From the NCBI GenBank assembly GCA_947453725.1, contig CANGHH010000008.1, forward strand, positions 1 through 64,000: 64,000 nt of DNA, given 5' to 3'. Under the pieces are notes generated by a model. That model was not told the origin of the DNA. It did not search any database and saw only the letters and a list, made by a program, of their open reading frames with translations. Position numbers and translations under genes: made by a program. This stretch comes from Betaproteobacteria bacterium. GTDB lineage: Bacteria; Pseudomonadota; Gammaproteobacteria; Burkholderiales; Burkholderiaceae_C. Positions 44,967 through 54,447 of this stretch are shown one piece after another. Position 1 is the first letter of the stretch. Each line of letters begins with the position of its first letter.

Positions 44967-45018
44967 AGAGGCGGGCCGGCCTGTCGCAGGCCGCGAACAG
45001 GCCGGCAAACCGGCCTCT
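44967..45018. other. Long imperfect hairpin in the flgA-flgB divergent region
   Basis: AGAGGC (44967-44972) pairs with GCCTCT (45013-45018), and GCCGGCCTG (44975-44983) pairs with CAGGCCGGC (44998-45006), around a 14-base centre. The stem spans most of the upstream leader of flgA. It could be an operator, a bidirectional terminator or a structured RNA leader. Confidence 0.5.
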
Positions 45019-45119
45019 ATTCGCGCTCATGCCCCGAGGCCGGGCTGCCCAGAATGCGCCACATGCCGTGAAGGGACTGCACCCCGAGGCAGCCATCCCA
45101 GCCCAGCAAGGAGCTCGCC

Positions 45120-45524
45120 ATGATCAACCGCTTGACCGACAGCCTGGAGTTCCACACCCAGGCGCTGTCCCTGCGCGCCGAGCGCCAGCGGCTCATCGCC
45201 AGCAACATCGCCAACGCCGACACCCCGGGCTTCCAGGCGCGCGACTTCGACTTCGCCGCTGCGCTGCGCGCTGCCAGCGGCAACAACGCCCTTGGTGACG
45301 GCATCGCCCAGGGCGTGATGGCCGGCAGCGGCGGCGGTAACGCGTCGCCGGTGCTGCGCTACGCCATCCCCAGCCAGACCAACCTGGACAACAACACCGT
45401 CGACATGGACCGCGAACGCAGCGCCTTCGTCGACAACTCGGTGAAGTACGAATCCACCCTGCGCTTCATCAACGCCAGCGTGCGCACCACGCTCGACGCG
45501 ATGAAGAGCTACCACCAGGCCTGA
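45120..45524 (+). CDS. flgB: Flagellar basal body rod protein FlgB
   Basis: This 134-residue proximal rod protein has the rod/hook N-terminal motif ASNIANADTPGFQARDFDF and a C-terminal helical tail that packs in the rod core. AGGAG lies before the ATG. It is the first gene of the flgBCDEFGHIJKL run. Confidence 0.96.
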   Translation: MINRLTDSLEFHTQALSLRAERQRLIASNIANADTPGFQARDFDFAAALRAASGNNALGDGIAQGVMAGSGGGNASPVLRYAIPSQTNLDNNTVDMDRERSAFVDNSVKYESTLRFINASVRTTLDAMKSYHQA

Positions 45525-45549
45525 CTGCGTTCCTCATCGGGAGAACTGA

Positions 45550-45966
45550 ATGAGCATGCTCCGCATCTTCGACGTCGCCGGCAGCGCGGTCAGCGCGCAA
45601 AGCCAGCGCCTGAACACCGTGGCCTCCAACCTGGCCAACGTCGACACCGTGGCCGGCCCCGACGGCAAGGCCTACAAGGCGCGCCAGGTCGTCTTCCAGA
45701 CCACGCTGATGGGCAACGTCGCGCAGCGCGAAGCCAGCGCCGGTGTCCGCGTGTCCAACATCACCGAAGACCAGACGCCGGGCCGGCGCGTGCTCGACCC
45801 CAAGCACCCCAGCGCCGACGCCGACGGCTATGTCACCTACAGCAACGTCAACCCGGTCGAGGAGATGGTCAACATGATGTCGGCCTCGCGCTCCTACCAG
45901 AACAACGTCGAGGTGATGAACACCGCGCGCGGCCTGCTGCTGAAGACGCTGCAGATCGGTCAGTAA
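45550..45966 (+). CDS. flgC: Flagellar basal body rod protein FlgC
   Basis: The 138-residue rod protein has the N-terminal motif RLNTVASNLANVDTVAGPDG and the C-terminal VEEMVNMMSASRSYQNNVEV typical of FlgC. It starts 25 bases after flgB. Confidence 0.97.
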   Translation: MSMLRIFDVAGSAVSAQSQRLNTVASNLANVDTVAGPDGKAYKARQVVFQTTLMGNVAQREASAGVRVSNITEDQTPGRRVLDPKHPSADADGYVTYSNVNPVEEMVNMMSASRSYQNNVEVMNTARGLLLKTLQIGQ

Positions 45967-45989
45967 CCGTCCCACCGACAGGAATCCCC

Positions 45990-46667
45990 ATGACCATCAC
46001 CTCGGTTGCCAGCAACCCCCTCGATGCCATTGCCAGCGCGAACCAGAGCGCTTCGGCCGCCGCCGGCGTCGGATCCGTCACCAAGGCTGACACCAGCGCC
46101 ACCGACCGCTTTCTGAAACTGCTGGTCACGCAGATGAAGAACCAGGACCCGCTGAACCCGATGGACAACGCGCAGGTCACCAGCCAGATGGCGCAGATCA
46201 GCACGGTCAGCGGGATCCAGGACCTGAACACCAGCGTGACCGGACTGAACGCGCAACTGGCGCAGTCGCAGGCCCTGCAGGCAGCGTCGCTGGTTGGCCA
46301 CGGCGTCACGCTGGCCGGCAACAAGCTGGATGTGGCGGCCAACGACGGCACCGGCATCGGCGGCTTCAGCCTCGACACGGCGGCCAGCAACGTGAAGATC
46401 ACCGTTTCCGACGCCACCGGCCAGGTGGTCGACACGCTGAACCTGGGCGCCGCGCCGACCGGCCTGAACGGCTTTCAGTGGACCGGGGCCGTCGCGGGCC
46501 AGAGCTACACCTTCGCCGTCAACGCCGTCGCCGACGGCAATGTCGTGTCCTCGACTGCGCTGATGCGCGACCGCGTCAACGCGGTGGCCATCGTCAACAA
46601 CAAGCTGACGCTGGAGACCGCCTACTCCGGCGCCGTGGCCTACAGCGACGTCAAGGCCGTCAACTGA
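45990..46667 (+). CDS. flgD: Flagellar hook assembly scaffold FlgD
   Basis: This 225-residue hook cap protein guides FlgE assembly and is then replaced. The conserved segment RFLKLLVTQMKNQDPLNPMD sits near residue 40. Further along are a FlgD Tudor-like/FnIII region and a C-terminal strand region. It starts 23 bases after flgC. Confidence 0.96.
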   Translation: MTITSVASNPLDAIASANQSASAAAGVGSVTKADTSATDRFLKLLVTQMKNQDPLNPMDNAQVTSQMAQISTVSGIQDLNTSVTGLNAQLAQSQALQAASLVGHGVTLAGNKLDVAANDGTGIGGFSLDTAASNVKITVSDATGQVVDTLNLGAAPTGLNGFQWTGAVAGQSYTFAVNAVADGNVVSSTALMRDRVNAVAIVNNKLTLETAYSGAVAYSDVKAVN

Positions 46668-46738
46668 GGCGCCGCCTGCGCCAGCGCGCTGCCTTTCCCT
46701 GTCCCATCCCCGCATCACTCGACCCCGCAAGGAACACC

Positions 46739-48043
46739 ATGAGCTTTCAGCAAGGCATTTCGGGCCTGGCCGCCACCAGCAAGCAACTCGACGTCATCGG
46801 CAACAACATCGCCAATGCCGGCACCGTGGGCGCCAAGGCCTCGCGCATCGAGTTCTTCGACATGTATTCCAGCGCGCTGGGCGGCGGCGGCGGCAAGTCC
46901 AGCGGTGTCGGCGTGGCGGTGGCAGCCGTGGCCCAGAGCTTCAGCCAGGGCAGTGTCACGTCCACCAGCAACCCGCTGGACGTGGCCATCAGCGGCAACG
47001 GCTTCTTCCAGGTCAAGACCAGCGACGACTCGGTGCACTACACGCGCAACGGCCAGTTCAAGCTCGACAACCAGGGCGACATCGTCAACAACAGCGGGGA
47101 CCGCCTGATGGGCTACGCCGCCGACGCCGCCGGTACCGTCCAGTCCGGCCAGGCCCAGCCGCTGCAGTTGCTGACCAGTGCCATCCAGCCCAAGGCGACC
47201 AGTGCCGTGACCATCAGCGCCAACCTGGATTCGCGCGGTGGCGTGACCCTGCCCAACGCCGCCGCCGCCAACTACCCGATCGATTTCGCCGACGCCACGA
47301 CCTACAACAACGCGACCTCGGTCAACGCGGTCGATGCCAACGGCAAGGACGTCGTCGTCACGTCCTACTACCAGAAGACCGCGGCCGACACCTGGGACGT
47401 CTACGTCACCGCCAACGGAGCGCCGGTCGGCGGTGCCACGCCGACGCCGGTCACGACCATCACCTTCGACCCGACCGGCGCCAAGCCGCTGTCGGTGCTC
47501 GGCGCTGTCCTGCCCGACCCGGTCGCCGGCACCCTGGGCACGCCGTTTGCCGTCGACATCCCCGCCGGCAAGGTGACCAACGGCGTGGGCACCCTGCCGA
47601 TCAGCGGCCTGAAGGTCGACCTCAGCAGCTTCACCGAGTTCGCGGCGCCTTTCGGCGTCACCAAGCTGGCACAGGACGGCTACGCGGCGGGTGCCTTGAG
47701 CGGTGTCTCGGTCGAGACTTCGGGCGTGATCGTCGCCAACTATTCGAACGGCCGCACCAAGGCCATCGGCCAGATCGAACTGGCCACCTTCAACAACATG
47801 AACGGCCTGCAGCCGCTGGGCGGCAACGAGTGGGCCAAGACCATCAACGCCGGCGAACCGGTGCTGGGGGTACCCGGCAGCGGCAACCTGGGCACGCTGC
47901 AGACCAGCGCGCTGGAAGAATCCAACGTCGACCTGACCGGCGAACTGGTCAACATGATGATCGCCCAGCGGTCCTACCAGGCCAACGCGCAGACCATCAA
48001 GACGCAGGACCAGGTCCTGCAGACCCTGGTCAACCTGCGCTGA
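46739..48043 (+). CDS. flgE: Flagellar hook protein FlgE
   Basis: The 434-residue hook protein starts MSFQQGISGLAATSKQLDVI with NNIANAGTVGAK, and ends with LVNMMIAQRSYQANAQTIKT, the two coiled-coil ends of axial proteins. The hypervariable middle (about 150-330) forms the outer domain. The ATG at 46739 is right for the family; the open frame upstream is a shadow of flgD. Confidence 0.97.
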   Translation: MSFQQGISGLAATSKQLDVIGNNIANAGTVGAKASRIEFFDMYSSALGGGGGKSSGVGVAVAAVAQSFSQGSVTSTSNPLDVAISGNGFFQVKTSDDSVHYTRNGQFKLDNQGDIVNNSGDRLMGYAADAAGTVQSGQAQPLQLLTSAIQPKATSAVTISANLDSRGGVTLPNAAAANYPIDFADATTYNNATSVNAVDANGKDVVVTSYYQKTAADTWDVYVTANGAPVGGATPTPVTTITFDPTGAKPLSVLGAVLPDPVAGTLGTPFAVDIPAGKVTNGVGTLPISGLKVDLSSFTEFAAPFGVTKLAQDGYAAGALSGVSVETSGVIVANYSNGRTKAIGQIELATFNNMNGLQPLGGNEWAKTINAGEPVLGVPGSGNLGTLQTSALEESNVDLTGELVNMMIAQRSYQANAQTIKTQDQVLQTLVNLR

Positions 48044-48071
48044 TCCCGGCGCCAGCTGAAGGCCGGGTCGC

Positions 48072-48800
48072 ATGGACCGCTTGATCTATCTGTCGATGGC
48101 GGGCGCCAAGGCGACCCTGCAGCGGCAGGACTCGCTGGCCAACAACCTGGCCAATGTCTCGACCACCGGCTTTCGCGCCGAGTTGCAGGCCTTCCGCGCC
48201 GTGCCCGTCCGCGGCGACGGCGCCAGCACGCGTGTCTACGCGCTGGAATCGACCGTCGGCTACAACAACGCGGCGGGGCCGGTGCAGACCACCGGCCGCT
48301 CGCTGGACGTGGCGCTGAGCGGCAACGCCTGGCTGGCCGTGCAGAGCCTGGACGGCACCGAGGCCTACACCCGCGCCGGTGCCTTGCAGACCAATGCCGA
48401 AGGGCAGCTGGTCACGCTGTCGGGCCTGCCGGTGGTCGGTGACGGCGGACCGATCCAGCTGCCGGCGAATGCCGCGGTCGACATTTCGGCCGATGGCCTG
48501 ATCACCACCAAGCTGGCCAACGGCCGACCGCAGCAGGCGGGCCGGCTGAAGCTGGTGACGCCCGAGGCGGCCATGTCGCGTGGCACCGACGGCCTGTTCC
48601 GCGCCAGCGATGGCAACGACCTGACACAGGACGCCACGGCGCGGCTGCAGAGCGGCGCGCTCGAAGGCTCCAACGTGAGCCCGGTCGAGACCATGGTCGC
48701 GATGATCTCGGCCAGCCGCCAGTTCGAGCAGCAGATGCGCATGCTGCAAGGCGCCGAACAGCGCGAGCAGGCCGCTTCCAAGTTGCTCGGCAACGCCTGA
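48072..48800 (+). CDS. flgF: Flagellar basal body rod protein FlgF
   Basis: This 242-residue distal-side rod protein begins MDRLIYLSMAGAKATLQRQD and has NNLANVSTTGFRAELQAF. Its C-terminus has NVSPVETMVAMISASRQFEQQ. It lies 28 bases after flgE. Confidence 0.96.
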   Translation: MDRLIYLSMAGAKATLQRQDSLANNLANVSTTGFRAELQAFRAVPVRGDGASTRVYALESTVGYNNAAGPVQTTGRSLDVALSGNAWLAVQSLDGTEAYTRAGALQTNAEGQLVTLSGLPVVGDGGPIQLPANAAVDISADGLITTKLANGRPQQAGRLKLVTPEAAMSRGTDGLFRASDGNDLTQDATARLQSGALEGSNVSPVETMVAMISASRQFEQQMRMLQGAEQREQAASKLLGNA

Positions 48801-48814
48801 GGCCGCTGCGGCCG

Positions 48815-48831
48815 CGGGCCTCCAGGGCCCG
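48815..48831 (+). other. Hairpin in the flgF-flgG gap
   Basis: CGGGCC (48815-48820) pairs with GGCCCG (48826-48831) over a TCCAG loop. It has no T-run. The 122-base gap here is long for this otherwise tight run, so a local promoter or mRNA element is possible, but none is identified. Confidence 0.35.
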
Positions 48832-48922
48832 GAGATAGGCGACGTCAGGGGTGCTTTTCCGGCGCTCGCCGGCCTTCAGTCCGGGTCAAGATGATCCGAC
48901 TGATTGAAGGACTGGAAACACC

Positions 48923-49705
48923 ATGATTCGTTCGCTGTGGATCGCCAAGACCGGGATGGAAGGCCAGCAGGCTGCGCTGGACGCCATCTCGAACAACCTG
49001 GCCAACGTGGCCACCAACGGCTACAAGCGCGGCGGCGTGGCCTTCGAAGACCTGATGTACCAGAACCTGCGCAGCGCCGGCGCCAACAGCTCCGAGCAGA
49101 CGCAGCTGCCCACCGGCCTGCAGGTCGGGCTGGGCGTGCGGGTGGCGGCCAGCACGCGCAACTTCAGCCAGGGCACGCTGCAGCAAAGTGGCAACCCGCT
49201 GGACCTGGCCATCAACGGCCAGGGCTTCTTCCAGGTGACGATGCCCGACGGCAGCACCGGCTACACCCGCGACGGCAGCTTCCAGAAGGACGCCAACGGC
49301 CAACTCGTCACCAACGCCGGCTACGTGCTGCAGCCCGGCATCAGCGTGCCCAAGGATGCCACCAGCATCGACATCGCCAGCGACGGCACGGTGACGGCTT
49401 CGATCCTGAACCAGACCACGCCGCAGAAGCTGGGGCAGATCCAGCTGGCGTCCTTCGTCAACCCGTCGGGCCTGGACGCGCGGGGCGGCAACCTGTACAG
49501 CGAAACCGCGGCCTCGGGCGCCGCCCAGACGGCGGCACCCAACACCGCAGGTCACGGCAGCCTGTTGCAGTCCTTCACCGAAGGCAGCAACGTCAACGTG
49601 GTGCAGGAACTGGTCAGCATGATCGCCACGCAACGGGCCTACGAGCTGAATTCCAAGGCCATCCAGGCGTCCGACCAGATGCTGCAGAAGCTGGGGCAGC
49701 TGTGA
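48923..49705 (+). CDS. flgG: Flagellar basal body rod protein FlgG
   Basis: The 260-residue distal rod protein has MIRSLWIAKTGMEGQQAALD, NNLANVATNGYKRGGVAFED and the C-terminal VVQELVSMIATQRAYELNSK, all FlgG marks. Its last base is the first base of the flgH ATG. Confidence 0.97.
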   Translation: MIRSLWIAKTGMEGQQAALDAISNNLANVATNGYKRGGVAFEDLMYQNLRSAGANSSEQTQLPTGLQVGLGVRVAASTRNFSQGTLQQSGNPLDLAINGQGFFQVTMPDGSTGYTRDGSFQKDANGQLVTNAGYVLQPGISVPKDATSIDIASDGTVTASILNQTTPQKLGQIQLASFVNPSGLDARGGNLYSETAASGAAQTAAPNTAGHGSLLQSFTEGSNVNVVQELVSMIATQRAYELNSKAIQASDQMLQKLGQL

Positions 49706-50382
49706 TGGGCAGCAACCACCAGCGCCTGGTGCTGGCCACCGCCTTCATGCTGGGCGGGTGCAGCACGATCTGGCCGCGCGTCGAGGTGGCCGACACCACG
49801 CCGCCGCTGCCGCTGGCCATCGCCGTGCCGGCGGCGGCCAGCGGCTCGATCTTCCAGCCGGGCAGTTACCGGCCGCTGTTCGAGGACTTCCGCGCGCGCC
49901 TGGTCGGCGATACGCTGACGGTGCAGATCGTCGAGAAGGTCAGCGCCACACAGACCTCGACCAGCTCGATCGACAAGAGCGGCTCGATCGCCGCGTCGAT
50001 CTCGGCCCTGCCGGGCGCCAGCGTGAATTCCTTCGCCCTGGGCCGCACCACCGCCACCGGCAGCAGCGCCAACAGCTTCGCCGGCAAGGGCGCGACCGTC
50101 AACAGCAACGACTTCAGCGGCACCATCACCGTCATCGTGCGCCAGGTGCTGCCCAACGGCCACCTGGTGATCGCCGGCGAAAAGCAGATCGGGGTCAACG
50201 AGAACGTCGACGCGCTGCGCTTCTCGGGCCAGATCGACCCGCGCGCCATCCAGCCTGGCAACACCGTGCAGAGCAGCCAGATCGCCAATGTGCGGCTGGA
50301 ACAGCGCGGCCGCGGCCAGCAGGCCGAGTCGCAGGCCATGGGCTGGTTGGGCCGGGCCTTCATGACGGTGCTGCCCTTCTGA
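49705..50382 (+). CDS. flgH: Flagellar L-ring protein FlgH
   Basis: This 225-residue outer-membrane lipoprotein forms the L ring. The signal peptide ends at a lipobox LGGC near residue 19. The rest has LFEDFRARLVGDTLTVQIVE and the long beta region with GTITVIVRQVLPNGHLVIAG. It starts inside the flgG stop (TGATG). Confidence 0.96.
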   Translation: MGSNHQRLVLATAFMLGGCSTIWPRVEVADTTPPLPLAIAVPAAASGSIFQPGSYRPLFEDFRARLVGDTLTVQIVEKVSATQTSTSSIDKSGSIAASISALPGASVNSFALGRTTATGSSANSFAGKGATVNSNDFSGTITVIVRQVLPNGHLVIAGEKQIGVNENVDALRFSGQIDPRAIQPGNTVQSSQIANVRLEQRGRGQQAESQAMGWLGRAFMTVLPF

Positions 50383-50390
50383 GGAAGACC

Positions 50391-51536
50391 ATGAAACCCC
50401 ACCCCGAACGAACTCTGCGCTGGCTCTTCGCCCTGGCCTTCGCGCTGGCCAGCACGGCCCTGTGGTGGCCGTCAGCCGCGCAGGCCTTGCCGAGCACGGT
50501 GCGGCTGAAGGAAGTGGCTGTCGTGCAAGGCGTGCGCAGCAACCAGCTGGTGGGCTTCGGCCTGGTGGTCGGCCTCGACGGCAGTGGCGACCAGGCCACG
50601 CAGACGCCCTACACCACGCAGGCCTTGAACGCGATGCTGCAGCAGTTCGGCATCACCGTGCCCGCCGGCACCAGCATCCAGCCGCGCAATGTGGCGGCGG
50701 TGATGGTCACGGCCGTGCTGCCGCCGTTTTCGAAGCCAGGGCAGACCATCGACGTCAACGTCTCGTCGGTGGGCAATTCCAAGAGCCTGCGCGGCGGCAC
50801 CTTGATCGCCACGCCGCTGCGCGGCGCCGACGGTCAAATCTACGGCTTGGCCCAGGGCAACCTCATCGTCGGCGGTGCCGGTGCGTCGGCTGGCGGGTCC
50901 AAGGTCCAGATCAACCACCTGTCGGCCGGGCGCATCCCCGACGGCGCCATCGTCGAGCGTGCCGTGCCCACGCCGCTGGGCGACGGCGACAGCCTGCAGC
51001 TGGGCCTGAATGCCAGCGACTACGCCACCGCCCGGGCCGTGGCCGGCGCCATCAATGCCGCCAAGGGTTCCGGCACGGCCGCCGCCGTGGACGGTCGGAC
51101 GGTGCGCGTGAAGGTGCCTGTCGGCGATGACGACCGGGTCGGCTTCCTGGCTGATATCGAGAACCTGGTGCTCGACCTGCAGCCGGCCGCCGCCCGCATC
51201 GTGCTCAACGCCCGCACCGGCTCGGTCGTGATGAACGACGCCGTCACGCTGGGCGCCTGCGCCGTGGCCCACGGCAACCTGTCGGTGACCATCAACACCA
51301 CGCCGGTCATCAGCCAGCCCAACGCGATGGGCCAGGGGTCCACCGTGCAGGCCGAGAAGTCCGACATCTCGGTGACCCAGCAGGGTGGGGCGCTGGTCAA
51401 CATGGCAGCCGGCACCAAGCTGGCCGACGTGGTGAAGGCGCTGAACGCACTGGGCGCCACGCCGCTGGACCTGCTGGCCATCCTGCAGGCGATGAAGAGC
51501 GCCGGCGCGCTGCACGCCGAGATCGAGGTGATCTGA
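50391..51536 (+). CDS. flgI: Flagellar P-ring protein FlgI
   Basis: The 381-residue periplasmic ring protein has a signal peptide ending PSAAQA near residue 31, then STVRLKEVAVVQGVRSNQLV and GFGLVVGLDGSGDQA, the FlgI opening. It encircles the rod in the peptidoglycan layer and needs FlgA. Its stop overlaps the flgJ start by one base. Confidence 0.97.
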   Translation: MKPHPERTLRWLFALAFALASTALWWPSAAQALPSTVRLKEVAVVQGVRSNQLVGFGLVVGLDGSGDQATQTPYTTQALNAMLQQFGITVPAGTSIQPRNVAAVMVTAVLPPFSKPGQTIDVNVSSVGNSKSLRGGTLIATPLRGADGQIYGLAQGNLIVGGAGASAGGSKVQINHLSAGRIPDGAIVERAVPTPLGDGDSLQLGLNASDYATARAVAGAINAAKGSGTAAAVDGRTVRVKVPVGDDDRVGFLADIENLVLDLQPAAARIVLNARTGSVVMNDAVTLGACAVAHGNLSVTINTTPVISQPNAMGQGSTVQAEKSDISVTQQGGALVNMAAGTKLADVVKALNALGATPLDLLAILQAMKSAGALHAEIEVI

Positions 51537-52465
51537 TGTCCGTATCGCCACTCAATGGCCGCAGCGGCAACCCGCTGGGCGCCAACAACAGCCTGGTGGC
51601 CGAAGGCCGCGAGCTGGTCGCACTGAAGGCCCAGGCCGGCGCCGACCCCAAGGCGGCGGCGCGCGGCGTGGCCAAGCAGTTCGAGTCGATCTTCATGAAC
51701 GAGATCATGAAGGGCATGCGCGCGACCACGCAGGCCAGCGGCATGCTCGACAACGCCAGCACCGCGATGGGCACCGAAATGCTGGACCAGCAGTTCGCCA
51801 ACCAGCTCAGCGGCCGGCCGGGTGGTCTGTCCGACGCGATCATGAAGCAGCTGGAACGGCAGATGGGCATGAGCCCGGGTCCGATTCCGGCCACCGGCTC
51901 GGCCAACAACACCCCGGCGCCGCTGTCGGCGACGCCGACGGCCACGCGCATCCCCCAGGCCGGCGCGGCCGGCTTCGTGCAGCAGCACTCGGCCGCCGCC
52001 AGCCAGGCCGAGGCTGCCACTGGTGTACCGGCCGCCTTCATGGTCTCGCAGGCCGCGCTGGAAACGGGCTGGGGCCGCAAGGAAATCCGCAATGCCGACG
52101 GCACGCCCTCGCACAATCTGTTCGGCATCAAGGCCGGCGCCAACTGGAAGGGCCCGACCACCGACGTGACCACCACCGAGTACCTCGGCGGCAAGGCCCA
52201 GAAGGTGGTGGCCCGCTTCCGCGCCTACAACAGCTACGCCGAGTCCTTCGCCGACTACGCCAAGCTGATGAAGGACAGCCCGCGCTACCGCAACGCCGTG
52301 GCCCAGGCCCAGGCCGTCAACGCCGCGGGCACCCGCACCGCCAGCGCCGCCACCGGTTTTGCGGTGGGATTGCAGAAAGCCGGCTACGCCACCGACCCCG
52401 CCTACGCCGACAAGCTGAGCCGGGTCATCAACACCACGCTGCGCCTGCAACGCCTGGTCGCCTGA
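51536..52465 (+). CDS. flgJ: Rod-capping protein and peptidoglycan hydrolase FlgJ
   Basis: This 309-residue protein has an N-terminal rod-cap domain (about 30-115, FESIFMNEIMKGMRATTQ) and a C-terminal glucosaminidase domain (about 150-305) with VSQAALETGWGRKEI, whose Glu is the expected catalytic acid. The enzyme domain opens the peptidoglycan for rod growth. Its two-domain length is standard for beta- and gammaproteobacteria. Confidence 0.96.
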   Translation: MSVSPLNGRSGNPLGANNSLVAEGRELVALKAQAGADPKAAARGVAKQFESIFMNEIMKGMRATTQASGMLDNASTAMGTEMLDQQFANQLSGRPGGLSDAIMKQLERQMGMSPGPIPATGSANNTPAPLSATPTATRIPQAGAAGFVQQHSAAASQAEAATGVPAAFMVSQAALETGWGRKEIRNADGTPSHNLFGIKAGANWKGPTTDVTTTEYLGGKAQKVVARFRAYNSYAESFADYAKLMKDSPRYRNAVAQAQAVNAAGTRTASAATGFAVGLQKAGYATDPAYADKLSRVINTTLRLQRLVA

Positions 52466-52483
52466 ACGCCGCAAGCCTGAGTC

Positions 52484-54433
52484 ATGAGCAATTCGATCCT
52501 GACCAACATCGGCATGAAGGCGATGGCCGCGCAGTTTGCCGGCCTGCAGACCACCGGCAACAACATCGCCAATGCCAGCGTGGCGGGCTATTCGCGGCAG
52601 CAGGTCGAACTCTCGACCTCGACGGGCCAGAACCGCAACGGCGCCTTCTACGGCATGGGCGTGGACGTCGCAGCGGTCACCCGCATGCACGACGCCCATC
52701 TCAGCAGCGAGGCGGCCAACACCGCCTCGCTGGCGGCGATGGACAGCACGCGCCTGTCCCAGTTGAGCGGCCTCGAAAGCGTCTTCCAACCCGGTGAAAA
52801 CGGCCTCGGCGCGGCGTCCAGCCAGTTCTTCAACGCGATGGTCGACGTCAGCAGCAACCCTGGCGATCTGTCGTCGCGGCGGGTCGCGCTGGCCCGCGCC
52901 AGCGACCTGGCTGCGCGCTTTCGCGATGCGGGCCAGGCGCTGGACAGCCTGCAGACCGGGGTTGCCACCGGACTGAGCGCCACGGTGACCGAAATCAACG
53001 GTCTGGCGCGCGACATCGCCACCGTCAACCAGAAGCTGTCGCTGACCCGCGGGCTGCCGCCCAACGACCTGCTCGACCAGCGCGACCAGCTGGTCGCCCA
53101 GCTGTCAACCAAGATCCACATCGACCGCATCGATTCGTCCGATGGTTCGACGGCCATCACCGTGGCTGGTGGCCAGCCGCTGGTGCTGGGCGCCAAGGCG
53201 GCGGCGCTGGCTGTCGTTCGCGACGCCGCCGACCCGTCGCGCAGCGCGCTGGCCCTGGTCAATGGCGGCGTGTCGCAGCCGCTGGACGAGGACACCCTGG
53301 GTGGTGGGTCGGTGGCCGGCCTGCTGCAGTTCCAGAACCAGGACCTGGTGCAGGGGCGCAACCTGGTGGGTCGGCTGGCCGCGTCGATCGGCATGGCCAT
53401 CAACCAGCAGCAGGCGTCCGGCATTTCGCTGCAGCCGCCGCTGGGGCAGGTCAGCGGCTCGTCCTTCTTCGCCGTCGGCGGGCCGGTGGCGCTGCCGAAG
53501 GCTGGCAACGCCCGCGACGCGGCGGGCCTGCCCATCGGCAGCGTCAGCATGGCGGTCACCGACCCCTCGGCGCTGCAGGCCAGCGACTACAGCCTGCAGC
53601 CCGACGCCAGCGGCGGCACTTGGCAGCTGACGCGCCTGTCTGACAACGTGGTCCGCACGATCAGCAGCGGCGACGTCGTCGACGGCCTGCGCATCACCGT
53701 CAACAACGCCCAGCCCAGGGACCAGTTCCTGCTGCAGCCGGTGCGCAATGCAGCCTCGATGATGAAGGCCTTGCTCACCGACCCGCGCGACGTGGCGGCG
53801 GCCTCGCCCCTGGTGGCAACCACTGCACCGGGCAACGCCGGCACCGTGAAGGTCGGCAGCCTGCAGGTCACCACCGTGCCGCTGCCCGTGCCTGGCGCCA
53901 GCGTCAAGCTCACCTTCACCGACGACCAGGGCGCCTACGACTGGGCGCTGCTGGACGCCAGCAACAACCCCATCGGTGGCGGCAGCGGCACCTGGCATGC
54001 CGGCGAGACCCTGCCACCTGCCGGCACCGACTTCAACGGCTACACCCTGCAGATCGAAGGTGTGCCTCGCAAGGACGACGTGATCACCGTGGCGCCGACG
54101 GCGGCCAGCGGGCTGGTCACCAACAACGGCAACGCGCTGTCGCTGATGGCGCTGCGCGACGCCAACCTGGTCGACGGCCGCAACGCCACCGACGGCTACG
54201 CACAGGCCATGGCCGACGTCGGTGTGCGCGTGCAGAGCGGCAGGACCTCCTCGGCGATCTCCACCGCGGTGGCCCAGCAGGCCGAGACCAACCGCAGTTC
54301 GGTCACCGGGGTCAACCTCGACGAAGAAGGCGCGCGGCTGATCCAGTACCAACAGGGCTACCAGGCGGCCGCCAAGGTGCTGTCGGTGGCCCAGGCCATC
54401 TTCGACACGATGCTGCAGGCCGTGGCCCGCTGA
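52484..54433 (+). CDS. flgK: Flagellar hook-associated protein FlgK
   Basis: This 649-residue first hook-filament junction protein has the axial N-terminal motif TGNNIANASVAGYSRQQVEL and the C-terminal LDEEGARLIQYQQGYQAAAK. The variable centre (about 200-560) is long. FlgN is its likely chaperone. flgL follows after 14 bases. Confidence 0.97.
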   Translation: MSNSILTNIGMKAMAAQFAGLQTTGNNIANASVAGYSRQQVELSTSTGQNRNGAFYGMGVDVAAVTRMHDAHLSSEAANTASLAAMDSTRLSQLSGLESVFQPGENGLGAASSQFFNAMVDVSSNPGDLSSRRVALARASDLAARFRDAGQALDSLQTGVATGLSATVTEINGLARDIATVNQKLSLTRGLPPNDLLDQRDQLVAQLSTKIHIDRIDSSDGSTAITVAGGQPLVLGAKAAALAVVRDAADPSRSALALVNGGVSQPLDEDTLGGGSVAGLLQFQNQDLVQGRNLVGRLAASIGMAINQQQASGISLQPPLGQVSGSSFFAVGGPVALPKAGNARDAAGLPIGSVSMAVTDPSALQASDYSLQPDASGGTWQLTRLSDNVVRTISSGDVVDGLRITVNNAQPRDQFLLQPVRNAASMMKALLTDPRDVAAASPLVATTAPGNAGTVKVGSLQVTTVPLPVPGASVKLTFTDDQGAYDWALLDASNNPIGGGSGTWHAGETLPPAGTDFNGYTLQIEGVPRKDDVITVAPTAASGLVTNNGNALSLMALRDANLVDGRNATDGYAQAMADVGVRVQSGRTSSAISTAVAQQAETNRSSVTGVNLDEEGARLIQYQQGYQAAAKVLSVAQAIFDTMLQAVAR

Positions 54434-54447
54434 AAGGTTGCGCTGAG

